Shown: in pieces, positions 57,077-64,000 of the stretch
Layout of the letters: each line of letters opens with the position of its first letter
Position numbering within the stretch: position 1 is the stretch's first letter
Assembly (NCBI GenBank): GCA_021399445.1
Contig: JAJTUQ010000002.1
Span: 6,200,001 to 6,264,000, forward strand
Direction of reading: 5' to 3'
Origin: Xylogone sp. PMI_703
Lineage: Eukaryota > Ascomycota > Leotiomycetes
Length of the DNA: 64,000 bases
Made by a program: the position numbers and the translations under genes
The notes under the pieces: generated by a model
The model's database searches: none
What the model was told of the DNA's origin: nothing
Seen by the model: the letters and a program-made list of their open reading frames with translations, nothing else

Positions 57077-59155
57077 ATGGAGCAACGAAAGGAAGAGCTT
57101 GGCCGAAGGCCCATTTACGGTATAGCGAACTCTATGCAGGTATGATTCGAAACTAATGTGCCTCTTAGTCTATGACATCCCCAAAGATATCCTCGATACG
57201 TTAGCTCTGCGAAATGATTCACCTGGTGCGCCCTCACCAGGCGTCGCGGCCGATCCTACTTCGTCGAATAACAACGACGAATTGAACAGTAGCTCTATGG
57301 GAGGTTCTAAAGCTTGCTCATTGTGTGGAATATTATTCAGCACTTTGGAGGAACAAAAGAGCCACATCAGATCGGACTGGCATGGATACAATCTCAAACA
57401 GAAGCTGCGAGGCGCAAAACCTGTGGTTGAAGCAGAGTTTGAAAAACTCATTGGAGGTTTGAGCTTCTGCGTCCGTTCATGTTAGATTCATACTAACTGA
57501 TAGAGATAGACCTGGATGAGAGTCTCTCAGGTTCTGATTCTTCCGACTCGGATGATAATGAAAGCAGTACGTTGCGCAGGGAAACAACACTGGCCACCGT
57601 TTTCAAGAAACAGGCCGCGATGACATTGGAAGATGGCGATGCGGATGATATTGTGAAGAAGCTTAAAAGAGGCTCTGGTAAACCGCCCTTATACTGGTTT
57701 ACTACCCCGACTCTACCGTCAAATACATACCTTGGAATATATCGAGCAATCTTCACAAACTCGGAGCAAGCGGATGAGCCGTCTATTATAGACTCAATAC
57801 GAAAGAAACAGCTCTCTCCCAAACCACCTCTACAACAAACGGATGCTAATAATGGTGTTCCTCCCCCCTCACACTATAAAGAGCCCCATATCTTCTTATG
57901 TATGATAGGCGGCGGTCACTTTGCTGCTATGGTGGTATCACTCACACCGAAACTGAAAAAGAACAATGCGCCTAGTCCTTTAAATCGAGAAGCGACAGTG
58001 CTGGCACATAAAACCTTCCATCGATATACAACTCGTCGGAAACAGGGTGGTTCGCAATCTGCAAATGATAACGCAAAAGGAGCAGCCCACTCCGCTGGTT
58101 CGACACTGCGAAGATACAATGAGCAAGCTTTAACTGATGACGTCCGACAGCTTCTTCATGACTGGAAAGATATGGTTGACACCTCAGAACTGTTATTCAT
58201 CAGAGCCACAGGCAACACAAACCGGAGAACCCTTTTCGGTCCATATGAAGGGCAAGTTTTGCGGCACAATGACGCAAGGATACGAGGATTCCCATTTAAT
58301 ACCCGTCGAGCAACACAGAATGAGCTTATGCGGTCATTCATCGAACTCACCCGGGCCAAGGTCCAGGAAGTAGATGAGGCTGCCATCGCCGCCGCCGCCG
58401 CTGCTGCTGAAGAGGAAGCTGCCCGTCAGGCAACAGCTGTAAAGAATGAGAAGCAGGCTACTCCCACTCAATCGAAGCTATCAGAGGAAGATGAGACAGC
58501 CATGCTACATACAACGCAAATACAGGCTTTGATTCGCCGCTCAAAGCTTCCTGCTCTACTCTCATACTTCAAATCCAATGACCTCTCTCCTGATTTTACT
58601 TTCTATCCGCCCGACTCACAACAAAATCATCATACACCTACCCCTTTACATCTCGCTGCGTCTCAGAACTCCTCCCCCTTAGTCTCCGGGTTATTGACAA
58701 AGGCAAATGCCAACCCAACATTGACTAATAAAGATGGGAAAACTGCATACGATCTAGCTGGTGAACGATCAACTAGAGACGCCTTTCGCGTAGCGCGATC
58801 TGAGCTTGGTGAATCACGCTGGGACTGGGATGCAGCACATGTACCTTCTGGGATCTCACGGGCAGAGGCTGAGGAAAGAGATATGCGTGAGAAGAAGGAG
58901 GAAGCGAAGAAAGAACAGGAGAGGAGGAAGGCCGAGGAAGCGAGATTGAAAGAAGAGGGGCCAAAAGTTGGTGAAAGAGTGCCGTTGGGCAAGGCTGCAG
59001 GACGGGGAAGAGCACTATTATTACAGAAGACAGCGCAGGAGAAGAGAGAAGAAGAGAGTAGAGGGCTGACTCCAGAAATGAAGATGAAGTTAGAACGAGA
59101 GAAGAGAGCTAGAGCTGCAGAGGAGAGAATGAGGAGGTTGGCAGGTGGTAGTTAG
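57077..59155 (+). CDS. VMS1: Vms1/ANKZF1-type peptidyl-tRNA hydrolase of ribosome quality control
   Basis: Three exons, 57077-57119, 57169-57456 and 57504-59155, give 660 aa. Vms1 cleaves the nascent chain from tRNA on stalled 60S subunits and works with Cdc48. Seen in order: an N-terminal segment RRPIYVYDIPKDIL; a C2H2 finger at about 63-88 (CSLCGILF..HIRSDWHG); an acidic Ser/Asp linker; the VLRF1 release-factor-like domain at about 160-340, with GGGHFAAMVVSL, FHRYTTRRKQGGSQSA (glutamine loop analogous to the eRF1 GGQ) and SELLFIRATG; an Ala/Glu run; ankyrin-like repeats (TPLHLAASQNSSPLVSGLL, NPTLTNKDGKTAYDLA); and a charged C-terminal helix with RKAEEARLKEEG and RAAEERMRRLAGG, where the Cdc48-binding VIM is expected. 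Both introns are 47-49 bp. Assignment is firm. Confidence 0.95.
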
Positions 59156-59914
59156 AAAAGGGATATAGACATGTGATACCTAAGACCCAAATCAGGTTAA
59201 TCATAGCTCCTTTGCAAGGGTCTCTGTTTGGTAATCTCCTCCCAGCTCTTAGCGTAACTTGCTATAATCTGCCAACCTACATGGTGACTCGCTATATGAG
59301 TATTCAATCCTCCATTGGCCAAAGAGATCCAGCCACAACGTCTCTGAACGAATATAACCATATAGACCCAAATAAGATGGGTATCTCCCAGGAAGATGGG
59401 AAGGCCGTAGTTAGCTAGCTTGGTCTAGACAAACCCATCTTCTGAGAGGATCGATTTGGGCAAACTCGTTATCGACACGAAAATACATACAACTCGAATA
59501 ATTCAACAAAGATGTAGGCATTTCAACACCGGGCCGAACATTTTGGTATTTTGGAAATGTAGAAGTTTTTCTTTTGTTTCCATTTAAAAAAAAAGGTTGC
59601 TACTAGCTTTAATTTCGTTTATTTCGATCTATATATAAGCTGTCTTTTTCTTGTCTATTGTTCTGGTCTCGGATATACTCCCGTCTAAGTTGGATTCGGA
59701 CAATGAGAAGAGCTCGCCTCTAGATGGAAATATCTTCCTATAAAATAATTATTAATTACCTTTCGTTTTTGTACTAATAATGCTGCACCTCTGTGTAAAC
59801 ACCATCTATAAGATCGATACCTCGCAAAAGCCAAAACTAACCTCCCAATTTCCTGGTACCGCCTATGTAAACGTCCAACCATAGCTGAAATACCACGTAT
59901 GGCAGTCCCTGCTC
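59156..59914. other. Convergent intergenic region (759 bp)
   Basis: AT-rich 3' flanks of VMS1 and of the small membrane protein gene, including a short poly-A run near 59,586. No gene is supported. Confidence 0.5.
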
Positions 59915-60421
59915 TCACCAAGGTACAGCTCTGGGACCAGAAATATCCCTCCACTGTCCATCCTGCCTCACGCCCTGCCTGCTCCCCTCCACTTCCCGGA
60001 CGCCCATCTCCGTCACAGGCCGTCTAACTCTCCTAAACCCCCATTTACCAATCGCCCAGATCGCTCCAATCCCAATACTCCCGAGCAGTGTAGGTGGCGC
60101 CAGAAGAAAGCCTACTCCACTAACCACTCCTCCAAACGCTGTGGCTCCTACTGCCGCAACGAGCGAGCCTACCAGAGCGTACTTGGCGTACCGAACAATA
60201 CGCCAGAAGATGAACACGGAGATGTAGTGCAGTGAGCGAAGGAGGGCACGGGTACGGAGGTGGATTGGTCGTGGAGCATTTGGAGAGTTTGGTGAGAAGA
60301 GGTAGTGGAGGTTGTGCTTTGCGGAGGTTAGAGCGCTGGAGGAGCGAATGTTTGCTTTGGTCTCGGTGGTTGGCTCGGCATTGGTTGGTTGTGGGACAAT
60401 ATCACCTCTCGACGGAGACAT
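59915..60421 (-). CDS. Small two-helix membrane protein of unknown function
   Basis: A single exon encodes 168 aa from the ATG at 60421 (MSPSRGDIVPQPTN). The first 60 residues are polar. Two or three hydrophobic segments follow: LHYISVFIFWRIVRY, then YALVGSLVAAVGATAFGGVV and VGFLLAPPTLLGSIGIGAIW. A basic stretch (GKWGFRRVRR) and a polar tail end the protein. The Gly/Ala-rich helices are typical of mitochondrial or ER membrane proteins, but the location is not shown by the sequence. I do not recognise the family. It is divergent from the NUDIX gene, with 351 bp between start codons. Confidence 0.75.
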   Translation of the reverse strand: MSPSRGDIVPQPTNAEPTTETKANIRSSSALTSAKHNLHYLFSPNSPNAPRPIHLRTRALLRSLHYISVFIFWRIVRYAKYALVGSLVAAVGATAFGGVVSGVGFLLAPPTLLGSIGIGAIWAIGKWGFRRVRRPVTEMGVREVEGSRQGVRQDGQWRDISGPRAVPW

Positions 60422-60772
60422 GGTGGTCGTCTGTTGCTTGAATTGGGCTCAATTGAGAGGTTGTAACAGTGTTTATTCGTTTACAGAGAGAGGAAGAAGA
60501 GGTTTAAAGCTTTTAGCTGTGGTGGTACAGCTTGCTCGCAATACGTCATTGGTAGACAAGGATCCTTCCCAGTAACTGTCAGCCTTCCCTTCAGCCTTGC
60601 GCACCTGAAGTCGACCCCTCCATCGGACACTCTAGATAATATTTTTCGTCATCCAACTTCCTACACTCTATATATAATTCTCCAATCTAGACGACTATAT
60701 TGTAGCTCTATTACCTTCATTATCTACATTCTTGGTATATAAACTCCAGCACGAAAAGTTCCTGCTTAAACC
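60422..60772. promoter_or_regulatory. Compact divergent promoter region (351 bp)
   Basis: This short interval must hold the promoters of the small membrane protein gene (minus) and the NUDIX hydrolase gene (plus). TA-rich stretches near 60,640-60,690 and 60,738-60,742 could serve as TATA-like elements. Confidence 0.5.
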
Positions 60773-61641
60773 ATGTCTTTCAAAAACGCCAAAGTCCTCA
60801 AGACGGAGCCCCTAGTTCGTCCAATTCCCAGCTCCAAGTCCAAAACATTATTACAACCCACTAACTGATCCCACAGCAAAACTCACAAGCAGTATGGACA
60901 AGATTACACAAGTAAGCCTCTTAAGCCAAAAACAAAGTTCCTAGGAACTAGGCCGAGCCCAATTGACCAAAAAAACCTAACCTCCAGATCAACCTACCTC
61001 GACCCCAAAGGCATCCAACGAACCTGGGAATGGGGCGACCGCCCCACGCGCCCCAAGAACTCCACCATCGACGGCGTCGGCATCATCGGCATTCTCGAGA
61101 AGTCCACCGGCCCAGAAATCATTCTGCAGAAGCAGTACCGTCCGCCGCTGGATAAAGTCGTGATCGAGATACCGGCGGGGCTGAGTGATGAAGGGGAGAG
61201 TGCGGAGGACACGGGCATTCGGGAGATGAAGGAGGAGACAGGGTACGTGGGTGTTGCGGTTGAGGAGGATACTAGTACGGTTATGTATAACGGTAAGTTT
61301 TTCTTTTCTCTCTTTTTTGGGGGGGGGGGGGGGGGCGCTTCTTTTTCACCAGCGTATATACTCAAATGTTTCGATGTACTGATTGTGGAACCGTTATGCA
61401 AGATCCTGGCTTTTGTAACACGAATTTGAGACTGGTGCACCTTTCGATCGACCTCTCCCATCCTGCGAATCAGGACCCGAAACCCGAATTAGAAGAGAAC
61501 GAGTTCATTGAAGTATTTTCTGTGAAGCTGAGTGGGCTGTGGGAGGAGTGCCGTCGATTAGAGAAGGAAGGGTATGCCATTGATGCCAGAGTAGGTACAT
61601 TAGCTGAGGGGATACGGATGGCGAAGAGGTGGGGGTTGTGA
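60773..61641 (+). CDS. YSA1: ADP-ribose pyrophosphatase, NUDIX family (Ysa1/NUDT5-like)
   Basis: Four exons, 60773-60814, 60877-60911, 60988-61292 and 61403-61641, give 206 aa, the usual length for Ysa1. The enzyme hydrolyses ADP-ribose and related sugars to AMP and a sugar phosphate. The full NUDIX box is present: G-x5-E-x7-REMKEETGY, starting in IPAGLSDEGE. STYLDPKGIQRTWE, RPKNSTIDGVGIIGIL and LQKQYRPPLDKVVIEIPAG are family landmarks that span the junctions of the tiny exons 1-3. The acidic ELEENEFIEVFSV segment follows in the last exon. Intron 1 uses a weak GTTCGT donor with CTAAC branch site. Intron 3 (110 bp) contains a 17-G run and ends at an AAG acceptor. Family assignment is secure; exon ends are inferred. 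Confidence 0.92.
61319..61335 (+). repeat. G17 homopolymer inside YSA1 intron 3
   Basis: Seventeen consecutive G follow a T-rich tract within the third intron of the NUDIX gene. Its true length is uncertain because such runs are prone to sequencing and replication slippage. Confidence 0.9.
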
Positions 61642-62802
61642 CGATTGCAATTTTGAGCTCACTATATGAAGGAATGTAGAAAGAATGGGCTGAGTTTAAG
61701 TTTGTCTGCAACTGTAGAAGAGGTATATACTGTAACCCGTGGATGTTGGAGAGAAGAGTAGGCGGAGAAATCAGCTCGTAGCGAATTCACATTCCGGAGG
61801 TTATACACGACAGAGACCGCACATAGCATACTCTAGACAAAGGAACTCAATATCCCAGCCAAACAATTTTGATTGCCCAAACCTATCTGACCAGTGTCGC
61901 CACCACCAGATAACTTGCACTTTGTTGACGCCCACCAATATTACCGGTGCCCTTCCTAATTACAGCAAGACAAGCAAAGAAAATAGCAATTGGTCCAAAT
62001 GCTCTTCCAACACCCCTTTCTGTGCGCTTTTCTTCTGAAAGGGCTGGACAAAGAGAGTCCTCAACCCGGCTTGAACTGTTCGGTATTGACTCACTCTCTA
62101 AAACTCCAGCAATCTGACCCGGAAATTGATAGTGCCCATGAGGCAGACAGCGGAGCAAGAACAGAGAAAAGATCAAAGCCATAAACAACACAGATAAGAA
62201 AGAGATGCAGAGAGGGAGAATAGACAGTACCAATGCCATAAAAGGAAAACCCAACCGCAAACCGCAATGCCAGGGGAAGACCAAGAAAGCAGAACACACG
62301 CGCCGTTGCCATATATGCTGCCCCTTGCTGGAAACCCATTTCAAAGCCAAGCCTTTTCTTTCCTCCACCAGATTACTCAAGACACACACAGACGCCCAGA
62401 ACACACTGAAACCAGCCCTCATGGAGAAAGAAGAGGGACGGAATCGAGGTAGAGAGACGCCCCCCATACATATTGCCGCTCCTTCCAATGCCATCCAAAA
62501 CAAACACATAAAAGTAAAAATGGGGAATAATAACCACCTGTTCACTCCACAAATCATGCAGGTTCGGATATAAAGCCAAGCCCAAGCCCAAGCCAAGACC
62601 CGGAACCCCAAAAGCCGACCCCTTTCCCTAATCTACGCCTTCCATGCTGTATACCAGATTTCACAAAAAGTATTCTTCTGAAATTTTAACTTGACCTCGC
62701 AAAAACACCATTTTCCGTCCAAATCCTCCTTCCCCCCTTCTGACGCCAAATCTGATCTAAATGTTGTTCAAATTCATTTTGTTCACCCTCCTGACAATCA
62801 CA
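61642..62802. other. 1.2-kb convergent intergenic region
   Basis: This lies between the 3' ends of YSA1 and the minus-strand low-complexity gene. A 242-codon minus-strand open frame (61883-62611) is strongly hydrophobic, but a second frame over the same DNA is too, as expected for T-rich sequence. I do not call it a gene. Confidence 0.45.
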
Positions 62803-64000
62803 CTAACCCCAGACAGAAGCTTGAACACCGAGGGAGTTCTTGCCCCAGACACCACTCTTAGCACCCCATCCTAGGCCGCTAGCGCCAGGATTGCCCGGTG
62901 CAGCAGAAGCAGCACCCGTACCGTTCTCGTTAGGCTGAGCAGAGGCTGATCTCTCCTTTTCCCCGCCAATATTCTCTTCACTTGCAGCAAAACCATAGCT
63001 CAAGGGACTTGGCAGTGGTGTCGTGGAGCGTTTGTTAAGCGCAGGGTTGGTGGGCTGACCATTCGGTCTGGTGCCGATAGGTGCAACTCCAGAGTTTGTT
63101 GGGGCTTTACCACCTTGACGAGGTGGTGATCCTCCTGGGGAAGAAGTTGAGGTCCGGCTCGACTGCTGAGCAGTTGACTCGAAGATGCTGAAACCGCTAG
63201 TGGGCTGGGACGACGGCGAGGAAGTACTGTTAGCACGAGATCGCTGTTGGCCTTGTCCTTGCTGGGAAGGAGCCTGCTGTCCATCATTACCAGTAGTCTG
63301 ATTTGGATTCTCGCCCTGGTTGCTGCCCTGACTGGCATTAAAGTGGTCGAAGGCTAAAGGTGAATGTCCCCGAAGACCTGAGGTGGCTGGGTTGGTGGAT
63401 CCTTGAGTTCCTGGTCGTGGCGTTCCACTCTCGTCAAACCCGCCATTTTCACCAAAAGATGCCCCTTCGCCATACAAGGCACTTCTTTGACGAGCGATCA
63501 ATTCGCGACGTTCATCCTCGCTCATACCACTGCTGGGACTCATTGCACGATCAGATTTGCCTCCAAAGCTTGATATTTCAGCTAATACGCCTTTCTCTAG
63601 TCAGCAAACGCAATGTCAATATCATCTCATATGAAAGGAGTATTCGGTGGAAAATCTTTTTTTGAAACATCACAACTTGCACTAGCGGAGCGGCAAAAGC
63701 GAGAAAGGATATATGTTGACAAAAAAATTTTGAGCAGCTTGAGCCCACTTGGTACAGGGTATATAAAAGATGCAAATGGTAAAGCGACTCCGAAAGTTGG
63801 TTGCATTCGCATGTGAATGTGTAGGTATGTGATGTTATTCAGAAGAGGGAGGCCTACTTCGATTATACTGCTGTTCCTGATGATAATTCCGCAGCTCTCT
63901 CTCACGCTGAGCCGCCATTCTCCTTTTTGCCTGCATCACCTGTTCGACCTCGCTCGCCCCACGAGAGGGCACATGCCGCTGGTTTGCATAGAAGTTCTGT
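62803..64000 (-). CDS. Low-complexity Ser/Gln/Gly-rich protein of unknown function, partial at right edge
   Basis: The C-terminal exon 62803-63581 and an upstream exon from 63858 to beyond the window are joined by a 276-bp intron (GTAGGC donor, TTAG acceptor). The join gives YNR-TEISSFGGKSDRAMSP in frame. The upstream exon encodes a basic, Gln/Arg-rich helix (VMQAKRRMAAQRERELRNYH). Next comes a short conserved-looking helix (EDERRELIARQRSALYGEG). A long disordered region rich in Ser, Gln, Asn and Gly follows, ending GAKSGVWGKNSLGVQASVWG. This arrangement recurs in uncharacterised proteins of filamentous ascomycetes as I remember them, but I cannot name a function. The start codon lies outside the window. 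The 276-bp intron is long for this genome and may hide a small exon. Confidence 0.75.

Noticed and set aside
61883..62611. 242-codon hydrophobic open frame on the minus strand
   Set aside because: T-rich DNA makes two overlapping minus frames hydrophobic. No family pattern or splice logic was found, and it lies in the 3' flanks of two genes.
1..64000. CRISPR arrays, bacterial operons, tRNA or rRNA genes, intact transposons
   Set aside because: Introns and gene types show a fungal nuclear genome. Reading by eye found no tRNA with a convincing T-loop, no rRNA, and no transposase or terminal repeats. tRNAscan-SE and a repeat search would be needed to exclude small or decayed copies.

Overview
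The window is nuclear DNA of a filamentous ascomycete (Pezizomycotina). Genes carry many short introns, mostly about 45-75 bp, with GT..AG ends and CTAAC/CTAAT/CTGAC-type branch sites. The gene set includes a Did2 ESCRT-III protein, a Sqt1 WD40 chaperone, Vms1, a Ysa1-type NUDIX hydrolase, a DUF2439 (Mte1/Dbl2) protein, a BAR-SH3 protein, a peroxisomal acyl-CoA synthetase and a Mad1-like adhesin. The relaxed, AT-leaning intergenic spaces and the protein style suggest a leotiomycete-like fungus. That placement is inference; no marker gene settles it.

Layout. 1-4.4 kb: a divergent pair, a non-canonical Hsp70-like ATPase (cut by the left edge) and a coiled-coil protein of unknown function. 5.2-9.2 kb: DID2 and a GPI-type adhesin with internal duplications. 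9.2-14.8 kb: a gene-poor stretch. 14.8-17.4 kb: a seven-exon gene with a cysteine cluster resembling an incomplete Zn2Cys6 domain. 21.3-23.7 kb: an Est1/SMG-like protein with an N-terminal zinc finger. 27.4-29.4 kb: a membrane-anchored amidase. 31.5-36.7 kb: SQT1 and an eight-exon 4CL-like acyl-CoA synthetase ending in AKL. 40-42.9 kb: a large AlkB-like dioxygenase gene with one in-frame TGA in its catalytic domain, preceded by a spaced TATTCACG repeat array. 43.9-63.5 kb is denser: two proteins that share a Cx2Cx6C half-zinc-cluster split by an intron at the same place and that both end in membrane segments, plus BAR-SH3, DUF2439, VMS1, a small membrane protein, YSA1 and a low-complexity protein cut by the right edge.

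The genes do not form an obvious metabolic cluster. They read as ordinary euchromatic fungal genes with large gene-free gaps. The observations most worth checking are the stop-interrupted AlkB-like gene and its upstream repeat array, the two half-zinc-cluster membrane proteins, two GC-AG introns (one is 51 nt, in frame and stop-free) and the adhesin architecture. All exon coordinates were worked out by hand from splice signals and reading-frame continuity; there is no transcript support.
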